From a virus: a stretch of DNA of 64,000 bases. The stretch spans positions 1 to 64,000 of IMG/VR virus record IMGVR_UViG_3300025073_000050; one strand, given 5' to 3'. This document shows, one piece after another, positions 33,151 through 42,400 of this stretch. Position 1 is the first letter of the stretch, and the number at the start of each line of letters is the position of its first letter. Position numbers and translations under genes: made by a program. The notes under the pieces are model-generated. The model was given only the letters and a program-made list of their open reading frames with translations, was not told the DNA's origin and searched no databases.

Positions 33151-35709
33151 ATGTTTAATGTTATAAGTAGAGTCAAAAATGCAATAGTAGATTTCTTAAC
33201 TAAAACTGATACTGAGGACAAGCCCCCTTTAAAAGTGAAAGCACAAACTCCTGCACCTATCCCCGCTGTTCAACCAGGAGTAACTCCAACTGGAACTACT
33301 GCTACTACTCCAATGCCTAGTACTCCTTGTCCAGCAGGTAAGATGTGGGTTGAAGACGGTACAGGTGGATGGGTATGTGCTGGCCCTGGAGAAGTAACAA
33401 AGAAAGCGCTTATTCACAAATACGACCCCAACGAACTAAAAATGTTTGGAGAAATAGACCAAATAAAAGACTTAGTAAGAAACAAATACCAAATAGGACT
33501 AAACATAGAGGAAGCAAAAGAGTTACTAGCTTGGCTTAAAGACCAAGAATTCACCCAAGACTTTGCAAATAGTGATACAGATTACTTCTACGCTATTACA
33601 TCATGGCTAAAGAGTAAAGGTTGGACAGTACAAGGAACAAAAAGAACGGCTGACATTACTTCTATACTTGAACCTTTACTACCAGAAATAGAAAAACAAA
33701 TAAACACCAAAGTACCTCTAGAAGAAATAAAAAATTTTATCATAGAAAAAGTAGGCGAAAGAAAGATAAACGAAGAAGACAAGAGAAAAATTAAATATAA
33801 TGTAGAAAAACTCCAAACACCAGATAACCTCTTAAAGTACCTATACAACTCAATACTAAAATATGAAGGACATGGAGTTATTAGTACAAAAAATCTTATA
33901 TCTATTAAGATAGGACAAAAAGTTAAGATAATAAAAGACCTTATTTATTCTCCAAAATATGGCGGTATTTTACCAAAAGAGGAGTATGCGGGGTCTCAAT
34001 ATTGGGAAGAGGATAATTCTGGTAAAAAAAGTAGCATGTATTTAAAGAAAGGAACTATTATGACAGCATTAGAAGATGGTTCTTTAGACCAAGTTGAATT
34101 TGAAGGGGGTGGGCATAATACATCCCTAGAGAAAAATTGGTTTACCCGTTTAAATGAAGGACATGGCGTAGTATCAAAACAAATAAAAGAACAAGGAAGA
34201 CAAATAGGCTTAAAAGAAATAGTAAAAGACAAATATAAAGTTGAACTAAACGATAAAGAGGTAGAAAGTCTATTCAACTTCCTCGAAGACCAAGATGTTC
34301 AAAGTACTGACGAATTTTACTTTAACGAGATAGAAAACTGGCTTAAAAGGAAAGGTAGGAAAGGCCAGTTATCTTCTTATATAACTGAAGGTATAGAAGC
34401 TGGGGCAGAAGAAACATTGAATAACGATAATGTCTTTGATTGGACAATAGAAACCTTTAACGCAAATGATATCTGCAAGCGAACAGGTTTACCAGATGAT
34501 GCTGACTTGTTAGAACACAAAGAAGAAATAAGTCAATCCTTTTTACCTAGTTATGAAGAACAAATCGAGAATAGTGGATTTGATTGGTTATTTGAGGACA
34601 ACGAAGACATATATGATATAACTGATGGAAACTCAATTGATACGTGTGAGATAGATGAACTTGATGAGGTTCCTAGTGGTACAACTGCTGGTAGGAAAGG
34701 ACAAAGCGAGAATTTAATTGGAAGACAGTTTACAAGGGATGGAAAAACATACACTGTAAAACATACAAATAGCGGTTTAAGACTAGTTACTATACAAGAA
34801 GGAACTACTGGAGAACTAAAAACTATAAATTATATAACTCTTTTACATGGCTATAATGAAGTTAGATCAAGTAGGGCTCAAATGGAAAAAACTGTTCCAG
34901 CACCTGTAACTCCAGTCAATCCAGTTGAACCCTTAAAACCAGGAGAGATACCTGTAATCCTCGAAGACGAAGTAACTGACGAAAAAGCAAAACCAAAAGG
35001 TTTAAATCCAGAAGAAGAAGAGGTAGAAAAGAAAACTGATCTTGGCAGAGAAGAAAAGGTAAAAACAGATGTGGGAGAATTAAAAGAAAATATAATTAAC
35101 TTAGCAAAAAGTGTTTATAGTATTGAAATGTCTGAGCAACAAGTCACAGATTTACTAGGCAAGATAATGGGATTTTTAAGTGAAAAAATAAGTGAAGTAA
35201 CATTGGGTAGAGTTCAAGACATAGTAGGAGATTTATTACCAAGGAAGGCAAAGTTAAGTAATAGGAAAGGGCAAAATAAATATACCTACAAACCTGAAAA
35301 TGCTGCAAAAGAAGCAGCGGATATAGCAGCTGGCCAAATTCTGGAAGCTGATGTAGATAACGTAGAAATGAAAAGAAAAATGATACAGCAAGCTATAGAT
35401 GATTTTAGTGATTTCGGTTATGAAAATTGGAACATAGCTGAGGAACAAATAGGAAAAGTAACAAGAGAAATGGAAAAATTACTAAGGAAGGCAAAGTTAA
35501 GTAATAGGAAAGGGCAAAATAAATATACCTACAAACCTGAAAATGCTGCAAAAGAAGCAGCGGATATAGCAGCTGGCCAACTAAGGAAAATGATACAGCA
35601 AGCTATAGATGATTTTAGCGATTTCGGTTATGAAAATTGGAACATACCTTATGAACAAATAGGAAAAGTAACAAGAGAAATGGAAAAATTACTAAGGACA
35701 TATTTGTAA
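33151..35709 (+). CDS. Modular repeat protein with tag and RKGQ joints (852 aa)
   Basis: The N-terminal tag (ISRVKNAIVDFLTK then KVKAQ) leads into a Pro/Thr-rich linker. Two copies of a helical domain (IDQIKDLVRNKYQIGLNIEE near 100 and LKEIVKDKYKVELNDKEVES near 355) and a third diverged copy (ENIINLAKSVYSIEMSEQQV) alternate with GRKGQLSS, GRKGQSEN, SRAQMEK and KLSNRKGQ sites. The last 150 residues are a tandem duplication (see 35241). I infer a virion polyprotein of repeated cargo domains. Confidence 0.65.
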   Translation: MFNVISRVKNAIVDFLTKTDTEDKPPLKVKAQTPAPIPAVQPGVTPTGTTATTPMPSTPCPAGKMWVEDGTGGWVCAGPGEVTKKALIHKYDPNELKMFGEIDQIKDLVRNKYQIGLNIEEAKELLAWLKDQEFTQDFANSDTDYFYAITSWLKSKGWTVQGTKRTADITSILEPLLPEIEKQINTKVPLEEIKNFIIEKVGERKINEEDKRKIKYNVEKLQTPDNLLKYLYNSILKYEGHGVISTKNLISIKIGQKVKIIKDLIYSPKYGGILPKEEYAGSQYWEEDNSGKKSSMYLKKGTIMTALEDGSLDQVEFEGGGHNTSLEKNWFTRLNEGHGVVSKQIKEQGRQIGLKEIVKDKYKVELNDKEVESLFNFLEDQDVQSTDEFYFNEIENWLKRKGRKGQLSSYITEGIEAGAEETLNNDNVFDWTIETFNANDICKRTGLPDDADLLEHKEEISQSFLPSYEEQIENSGFDWLFEDNEDIYDITDGNSIDTCEIDELDEVPSGTTAGRKGQSENLIGRQFTRDGKTYTVKHTNSGLRLVTIQEGTTGELKTINYITLLHGYNEVRSSRAQMEKTVPAPVTPVNPVEPLKPGEIPVILEDEVTDEKAKPKGLNPEEEEVEKKTDLGREEKVKTDVGELKENIINLAKSVYSIEMSEQQVTDLLGKIMGFLSEKISEVTLGRVQDIVGDLLPRKAKLSNRKGQNKYTYKPENAAKEAADIAAGQILEADVDNVEMKRKMIQQAIDDFSDFGYENWNIAEEQIGKVTREMEKLLRKAKLSNRKGQNKYTYKPENAAKEAADIAAGQLRKMIQQAIDDFSDFGYENWNIPYEQIGKVTREMEKLLRTYL
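35241..35699 (+). repeat. In-frame tandem duplication
   Basis: The unit at 35241-35483 is repeated at 35484-35699. The first 97 bases are identical, then copy 2 lacks about 30 bases and differs at a few positions. Each copy starts at the KLSNRKGQ motif and ends at the next LRKA, so the repeat unit equals one motif-bounded domain. Confidence 0.9.
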
Positions 35710-35722
35710 AGGCTTAATAATA

Positions 35723-35974
35723 ATGGACATTCAAATCTTTATAGACAGACTAAAAGTAGTAGGGGAGAGGGAAAAACAAAGAATAATCGATGCTTACCTT
35801 GAAGAAGTAAATAGAGAAGAAGAAATAATGTACAACATTGAATATTACTTGAAGAGAATAGAAGAAAACATAATATACTTAGAGGAACCACAAGAGTTAC
35901 AAAGATTAATAATCTTATTCAAAGGAAAATTAGAAGAAATAAAAGTAACACATAAAGACAGATTAGAGGTATAA
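35723..35974 (+). CDS. Small coiled-coil protein before portal (83 aa)
   Basis: A highly charged helical protein (REKQRIIDAYLEEVNREEEI). The stop is followed by the portal's ribosome site. It could be a portal-associated or scaffold helper; no family recognised. Confidence 0.5.
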   Translation: MDIQIFIDRLKVVGEREKQRIIDAYLEEVNREEEIMYNIEYYLKRIEENIIYLEEPQELQRLIILFKGKLEEIKVTHKDRLEV

Positions 35975-35985
35975 GGAGGAAGAGT

Positions 35986-38697
35986 TTGTCAAATAGAGTA
36001 ATAGTAACAGACAACATAAACGAAGAGTATAGAAAAGCTACCTCAAAAGCTGTAACCTTAGAAGGATTACCAAAAGAAATACAGGATAGAATGAAACGTA
36101 GAGCAACTTCTGGCGTATCAGTTGACAGAGTCGCTGACCAATATTATAACCCGTTTTTACAGACTACTGAAATAGAAGTTCCAAAAGACCGAAAGGAACG
36201 AAATCGTTGGTACCGATATTTCTTTTTAAATGAACCATTGGTACATTCGGCGTTGACTCTTCATACAATGTTTCCGTTATCTTCTTTTAGAGTCTCACAT
36301 GAAGATAAAGAGATAGAAGATGAATTTAACGCAATGATAGAAGACATAAGGCTATTTGATTTTATTTTAGAGTTGGGGTTAGAGTATTGGATAACTGGCG
36401 AGGCGTTTCCATTCGGATTTTTTGACGACCCTGATGATCCTAAGATGTGGACTGACTTTATTTTACTTCATCCAAACTTTGTAGAAGTAGAAGGTGACCC
36501 GTGGGTAAGAGGAAAAAGAAAGAAGCATATTTGGTTAACTCCTACCGATAGCTTAAAAAAATTAGTAGAAGGCGGGCCGAACGATCCCAAAACAGGGGAA
36601 CTCTATAAAAACCTTCCTCCAGACATAATAGAAGGAATAAAAGTCGGAAAAATAGAATTAGGGGATGTTCAAATAAGTCACATAAAACGCCCTGGAATAT
36701 ATTTTAATACAAGAGGAACAAGTATAATAGATTGCATTTTAAAGGCTTTAATGTATAGAGATAAACTAAGAAGTGCCCAGTATTCCATAGCTGATCGCCA
36801 CATAAGTCCGTGTCACGACGAACAAACAGAGTGCTTAACTAAAGTAGGATGGAAGAGATATGAGGAACTTACTTTAGAAGATGATATAGCTACTTTTAAT
36901 ATATCTAATGGATTACTAGAGTATCAAAAACCTGAGGAGATATATATTTTCCCCCATAAGGGAGATCTTGTACATTTTAAGAAAAATAGAATAGATGTAA
37001 TGGTTACACCTAATCATAGGATGTTAGTAAAAGAGCTAAATTATGATAAGGTTAAATCTAAAGAAGCAAAGAAAGTTAAAAAAAATATTCCTGGGATATA
37101 CACTTATAGTGATTGGAAAGTAGTAGAAGCTTCTAAGGTAAAAAAGAGTAGTATCTTTAGGTGCGTTATTAACAATTTTATTGGGGAAGATGTAAAAGAA
37201 ACTATAGTAGTTAATGATGTTTCAATTCCAATAGACATCTATTTAGAGTTTGTAGGTTACTACTTAAGCGAGGGCACTATTTGGCAATATAAGAAAGAAG
37301 GCAAAGATGTGTCTATTTCTCAAATGAAACATTCAAGGCACTATCAACAAATGAAGATAGCTCTTGAAAAATTTCCACTTAAGTTTACTGAGAAACTTAC
37401 TAATCGCGGATGCGCTATATGGAGTAGAACAGATACGGTTTTATGCGAGCACATAATAGAAAATTACGGGCAAGGGAGTTTCAATAAAAAAATTCCCGTT
37501 TGGGTTAAAAATTTATCTCCAAGGTTACTAAAGATACTTATAGATGCAATGGTTAGGGGCGATGGTAGTGTTAATACTATTGCTACTTGGAATAACAAAA
37601 CTTACAGTAATCGATATATAAACTATTATACTGTCTCTAAACAACTAGCGGATGATGTTCAAGAAATTGTCTTTAAGTGCGGGTATGCAGTGGCTTTAAA
37701 GAAAAGTAAAAGTAGAACTGCCCCCGTTAACTGGGCGGAAATATATACAGTTTATTGGTCAGAAACTACAAAAAATAGCAAATTTCCAAGATTAACTGCA
37801 GGAAAAGATTGTATTCAGAAAGTTTCTCATACTGGATATGTATGGTGTGTAAAGGTCCCAAACAAATTTTTTGTAACAAGGCGAAATGGAAAAATAGGGA
37901 TAAATCACAATACGGAGTTTTACTTTATAGGAGAACCTGGAGATCCAGCTGACGAAGACGAATTAGAGAAATTCCAGAATGCTTTAGTAGCATCTTGGAC
38001 ACAACCTAATCGAGCGATAATTTGGCATCATGCCGTAAAAGTTCAATGGGAAGGGGCTGCCGGACGCATATTACCACTACAACCGGAATTTGACATGATA
38101 GATAACCAAATTTTAATTGGATTAATGGTATCAAAAGGTGTTATCTTTGGGGAGGGGCCGACGTTCGCTAATGCATCAGTTGCACTGGACATTCTAATTC
38201 AACGATATTTAAGTTTTAGAATGCAGATAGAAAAATGGATAGAAAATTGCGTATTTGCTCCAATATGTAAGATACATGGACTTTACAAACCTACTCAAGC
38301 AGAAATAAAACATAGAATAAGAATTAAGGGTAAAGACAAACCTTTATGGATACCCCAAGTAAAATGGGACAAAGAAAACCTAAGAGATAACATGCAAAAA
38401 TTAGAGTTTATGTCTAGACTAGCGGAGAAAGAAATTGTTCCTTGGAAAATGGTAACAAACTTACTAGATTTAGATTGGGAAACAATTAAGAAAGGAATGG
38501 TTGAACAAAGAAAAGAAAGGGGTAAAATCGGATTACCCTCCCCGGTTGTTCCTACAGGGGCAGTACCTACAGGACTTCCAACTCCACCTACAGGTAGTCC
38601 TGTTGTAGAAATAACTCCTGCCGAAGGACCTTTAGAAGGGGGCGGGCCAATACCTTCAGAATCTCATCAACTTCCAGAAGTACCAACGGGCGGATAA
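35986..38697 (+). CDS. Portal protein interrupted by an intein (903 aa precursor)
   Basis: This is the dodecameric DNA entry ring of the head. The start is TTG 35986 behind AAGGAGG. The N-extein (1-275) has the portal features QDRMKRRATSG, FFLNEPLVHSALTLH and LELGLEYWITGEAFPFGFF, ending RSAQYSIADRHISP. The C-extein resumes TEFYFIGEPGDP and includes ALDILIQRYLSFRMQIEKWIE, with a Pro/Gly-rich tail. The mature protein would be 536 residues, normal for portals. The insert at residues 276-642 is a complete intein. Confidence 0.85.
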   Translation: MSNRVIVTDNINEEYRKATSKAVTLEGLPKEIQDRMKRRATSGVSVDRVADQYYNPFLQTTEIEVPKDRKERNRWYRYFFLNEPLVHSALTLHTMFPLSSFRVSHEDKEIEDEFNAMIEDIRLFDFILELGLEYWITGEAFPFGFFDDPDDPKMWTDFILLHPNFVEVEGDPWVRGKRKKHIWLTPTDSLKKLVEGGPNDPKTGELYKNLPPDIIEGIKVGKIELGDVQISHIKRPGIYFNTRGTSIIDCILKALMYRDKLRSAQYSIADRHISPCHDEQTECLTKVGWKRYEELTLEDDIATFNISNGLLEYQKPEEIYIFPHKGDLVHFKKNRIDVMVTPNHRMLVKELNYDKVKSKEAKKVKKNIPGIYTYSDWKVVEASKVKKSSIFRCVINNFIGEDVKETIVVNDVSIPIDIYLEFVGYYLSEGTIWQYKKEGKDVSISQMKHSRHYQQMKIALEKFPLKFTEKLTNRGCAIWSRTDTVLCEHIIENYGQGSFNKKIPVWVKNLSPRLLKILIDAMVRGDGSVNTIATWNNKTYSNRYINYYTVSKQLADDVQEIVFKCGYAVALKKSKSRTAPVNWAEIYTVYWSETTKNSKFPRLTAGKDCIQKVSHTGYVWCVKVPNKFFVTRRNGKIGINHNTEFYFIGEPGDPADEDELEKFQNALVASWTQPNRAIIWHHAVKVQWEGAAGRILPLQPEFDMIDNQILIGLMVSKGVIFGEGPTFANASVALDILIQRYLSFRMQIEKWIENCVFAPICKIHGLYKPTQAEIKHRIRIKGKDKPLWIPQVKWDKENLRDNMQKLEFMSRLAEKEIVPWKMVTNLLDLDWETIKKGMVEQRKERGKIGLPSPVVPTGAVPTGLPTPPTGSPVVEITPAEGPLEGGGPIPSESHQLPEVPTGG
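36811..37911 (+). mobile_element. LAGLIDADG intein in the portal protein (367 aa)
   Basis: It starts with Cys276 (CHDEQTECLTKVGWKRYEEL is block A), has block B DVMVTPNHRML, and ends in GINHN before a Thr that serves as +1 residue. The endonuclease part has two LAGLIDADG-like helices: YLEFVGYYLSEGTI and KILIDAMVRGDGSVN. All splicing residues (Cys1, block B His, His-Asn end, Thr+1) are present, so it should splice. It is inserted between two highly conserved portal segments, as homing elements usually are. Confidence 0.92.
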
Positions 38698-38707
38698 ATA
38701 AAATTGA

Positions 38708-38740
38708 AGGGTTAAACTATTATCTATATGAGAGGATTAT
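38708..38740 (+). promoter_or_regulatory. Conserved intergenic element (candidate phage promoter), copy 3
   Basis: AGGGTTAA followed by ACTATTATCTATATGAGAGG (from 38716) runs up to the ATG at 38741; GAGAGGA doubles as the ribosome site. It is nearly identical to copy 1 at 11577. Confidence 0.5.
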
Positions 38741-38884
38741 ATGAAAAGAGTTATTAGTGGAAAAATTAAAGGCATTTTAAAGACGAAGAGCTGTCTAAAC
38801 TGCGGTAAGGATATAGATTTATACGGGATAGACCTTTGCGCTGAATGTAAAAAGGGTATAGAAAAAAGTGGAAAACAAAGATAG
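38741..38884 (+). CDS. Small zinc-ribbon protein (47 aa)
   Basis: CLNCGKDIDLYGIDLCAEC is a compact four-Cys ribbon preceded by a basic N-terminus. The ATG is directly after the promoter-like element, and the end overlaps the GTG of the next gene. Function unknown. Confidence 0.6.
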   Translation: MKRVISGKIKGILKTKSCLNCGKDIDLYGIDLCAECKKGIEKSGKQR

Positions 38885-39125
38885 AGGCAAAATACCAGCG
38901 CAAATTGTAGATATTTGCCGAAACCGCCTTGATGAACTAAGTTTGGTGCAATTTGGAACAGTAGCTTTTGACATTCGTTTTGGTAATGTGTATAGATTAC
39001 GAACCCAGAACGATATTTTGGTAGATAAAGATAAGTTACCAAGAGACGTTTTAGAAGGTAAAACCAAGGAAGAATTAGTAGATTTGATAATCGGAAAGCG
39101 GAAGGAAGAAAAAGGAGGAACCTAA
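38868..39125 (+). CDS. Unknown protein (85 aa)
   Basis: A GTG start lies inside the end of the preceding zinc-ribbon gene. The protein is alpha/beta with a basic Lys/Glu tail and no recognised motif. It ends at a GGAGGAACC ribosome site used by the next gene. Confidence 0.5.
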   Translation: MENKDRGKIPAQIVDICRNRLDELSLVQFGTVAFDIRFGNVYRLRTQNDILVDKDKLPRDVLEGKTKEELVDLIIGKRKEEKGGT

Positions 39126-39127
39126 AA

Positions 39128-39415
39128 ATGCGTTATACGTGTACAAGTTGTAATGTGGATGTAGAGTTAGGAAAAGATAATGAGAAAAGATGCCCTAGAT
39201 GCGGTTATAAAAGTTATATGAAAGAAGCAAAAGAAAAAGTAGTGGCAAAAGTAATATCTAAAAAAGATATAGTGTATACAGCAGTCCAATGTGAGAACTG
39301 CGCTGTTGTCTGGGATAAAAGTTTATCAGAAAAGTGCCCAGTATGCGGAAAGATAGGCGGTAAATTTATAAATAAAAAAGAAGCATTGAAAAAAGAGGAG
39401 TTAGTAACAGTATAA
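39128..39415 (+). CDS. Double zinc-ribbon protein (95 aa)
   Basis: Two rubredoxin-like ribbons are present: CTSCNVDV...CPRCGYKS and CENCAVVW...CPVCGKIGG. The linker is basic. It lies just before the prohead protease, with which its stop overlaps by one base. A nucleic-acid- or assembly-related role is plausible. Confidence 0.6.
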   Translation: MRYTCTSCNVDVELGKDNEKRCPRCGYKSYMKEAKEKVVAKVISKKDIVYTAVQCENCAVVWDKSLSEKCPVCGKIGGKFINKKEALKKEELVTV

Positions 39416-42400
39416 TGTTTTACCGAACAGCACAACTGAAAATTAAGGATAAAGATTTATATTTATGTGGTAAAGACGAAACTAAGGTTTGTAACTGTTG
39501 CGGAACCCAGTCTTGTAGTTTTAGACAAGCCGCAAAACGGTTAATAGCTGTTGACCCAAATTTCCTTTATGTTATTGTAAGCGGATTACACGGCGACTCT
39601 CCTAATGAGAACGGAGATTATTTTGAATGGGATAAAAATCATTTCGATTGGGAGAAAGAAGTATTCGGGTATGAAGGAGAGCTTTTAAACAAACGAAACG
39701 GCGCATACGTTTATGAGACTTGGCGGGGAAAACCAAATTTGACCAACCACGATGAAAAGTCAGTCGTAGGCCATATAGAAGATGTGTTTCATATACTCGA
39801 AGAAAAAAGTATAGATAAACTATTAGCCGTTAATCGTAGAACACAACCTTTATTAGTAGGGGATATAGAGAAAGGACTTATTAATGAAGTTAGTATGGGA
39901 TGCCTAGTAGCATCGTCAATCTGTAGTAAGTGCAAACATATTGCGCATGATGAGCAAGAATGGTGCTTTTTACCCGGCACTAAAGTTTTAATGGCGGATT
40001 ATACCTTAAAAAATATTGAAACTGTTTGTGAAGGGGAGCATGTTATTACACATAAAGGAAATAAGAAAAAGGTACTTAAACCAATGTCTCGTAGTTATGA
40101 AGGCGAGATACTAGTAATTACTAGTGTAGGAGATAGTGGTAAGTATCCTTTAAGATTGACTCCTAACCATGAAATTTTTACATTACAAAGTAATGGAAGT
40201 ATTGGAAGTGGGACGGTAGGATTTATTCTGGCGAAAGAAATACAAATAAATAATGAATTACTTGTTCCAGTAGTAAGGGAACAAAAAACCAATTTAGAAG
40301 TAACAGAAGAGGAATCGAGGTTATTGGGTTATTATGTTAGTGAGGGAAGTATTGGAAATAAAAATTATAAGACTACTAGACAGCTATCTTTTTCTTTTAA
40401 TAAATCTGAAGCGGCATACGTAACTGAAGTCGCTAGTTTATGTACTAAGTTATTTAATCGGCAAATTTGCGTATACGAAAACCCAAAATCATCTGGAGTA
40501 GAAATACGTACTAGTGTTCCTTTGAATGTCGCTTCTAAGCTCCAATATATAGGAGGAGAATACGCAAAACAGAAACAACTTGTAGGCGAATTTGTAGAGC
40601 AACCCCTTGATATTGTTAAAGCATTTTTAGATACCTACAATAATGGGGATGGTTGGAAAAATGCGAAGGGGTTTAGTTTTGAAACAGCTTCAGAACAATT
40701 AGCTTATCAGTTAGTAATATTAGGAAGACGCTTTGGAGGTAGTGTATATTGGAATAAATTACCTAATACACATTCTCCTACTAATCCTGTTAAAGACCTT
40801 ACCATTTATAGGGTAAATATAAAACCCCTTATTAATGTGGTACGATATTTATCTTACGATGGAATTGGTTATTTTAAGAGATTAGTAAGAGATATCAAAT
40901 CTGAAAGGTATTCCGGATTAGTATACAACTTGGAAGTAGAGGATGACAATTCTTATATTGCAAATGATGTAGCAGTTCATAATTGTGATCACTTAAAGTA
41001 TCATAAGGGAAGGTTAGATGATGAAGGAAGCAAAATTTACGAAATAAATAAGGGTGTAGTAGGACAAGAATGTTCTTGGATAACAATGGGTCAGGCCGCT
41101 GATCCAAAAGCAACAAAGAAAAAGATAGTAGCAGAAAAGGAGGAAGAGATGAGCACATTTAAAATAAACCCAATTGCTGGTAAACGGTCCGTAGAGGCAG
41201 GAGTCTCAAGTGAAACAAGTGTTCCTGCTGGGGGTATAAAAAACGCAATTGCTTATGAATCGGATATGAGCAGGTTTACAGGTATGAAAAAAGAAAAAGG
41301 GATGGCTGGAGTATCCCCTGAAATGCAAACTAAATTAGCTTTATTAGCAAAAATCCCTGTAGATAAATTAATTGGATTAGTAGATGATAAAGATGTAAAA
41401 GAGATTTTAGCTCAAACAATGACATCTTCTACAGTAGCAGAAGAAAAGGAAACCATAGCAACTGAAATAGAAAAATTAGAAAAAGAGATTGTAAAACCCG
41501 TAGTTGCAGAAAGTTTAGGGAATGTCAAGGAAGAAATAGCTAAAAGGAAAGAAATTTTAGCGGGTTTATACAAAAAAGAAGAAGCAATGAAAGGAACAAA
41601 TGCTGTTAGACGTATATCAGCAGAAATTATTAGATTAGAAGATGAAGTAACAGAATTAGAAAAGCAAGAACCAGCAGTTGCTACTAAGGGGAGAACCATG
41701 AATTCCTTTAGAGATGTAGATGTAAGTAAAATAGATGAATTTAAGAGGTTGTATGATTGGGATCAGTTTGATGATTTATGGCAAAAAGCTGTTGAAAAAG
41801 CGTTAACTATTATTGATGAAAAAGATTACAAAGTTTTTCAAGAAGTATTACAAGATATTCCTACTTCAGCTGCTGAAGATATTACTACCCCCAATGCTTT
41901 AGCACGCTATCTTTTTAACTATGTAGAACGATATAAGAGGACACCTCTCCTCGAGGAGGCAAGCATGGATATAAATGCATTAGCAAAAATGATAAAAGAA
42001 ACAGTAAGGGCTGAAATGAAATCCTTAAAGGCCCAATTTGGTGAAGAGAAAGATAAGGATAAAGATTTAACAGAATTGCCGGAGCCTGCTTTAGAAAAGC
42101 CGAAGGTAGATAAAAAGGAAATTCCTAAAGAGACTAAAGACGAACCTTCAGATGAATCTTTAGAATTAGAAGACAAAAAAGAGGAAAAACCAGCAACTCC
42201 TAAGAAAGAGTTACAGAAAGATTTAGAAGAGGGGGCTAATATTGAATCCGGTAAGGCTAAAGAAATAGTAACTGACATAGAAAAAATAGTAAAGGACGAA
42301 GTAAAGAAAACTAAACTTTCTAAACCAGAAGAGAAGGAAGTAGTAGAGATGGAACCTAAAGAAGAAACTGAAGAGCCTTTAATGGATGAAGATTTGGACT

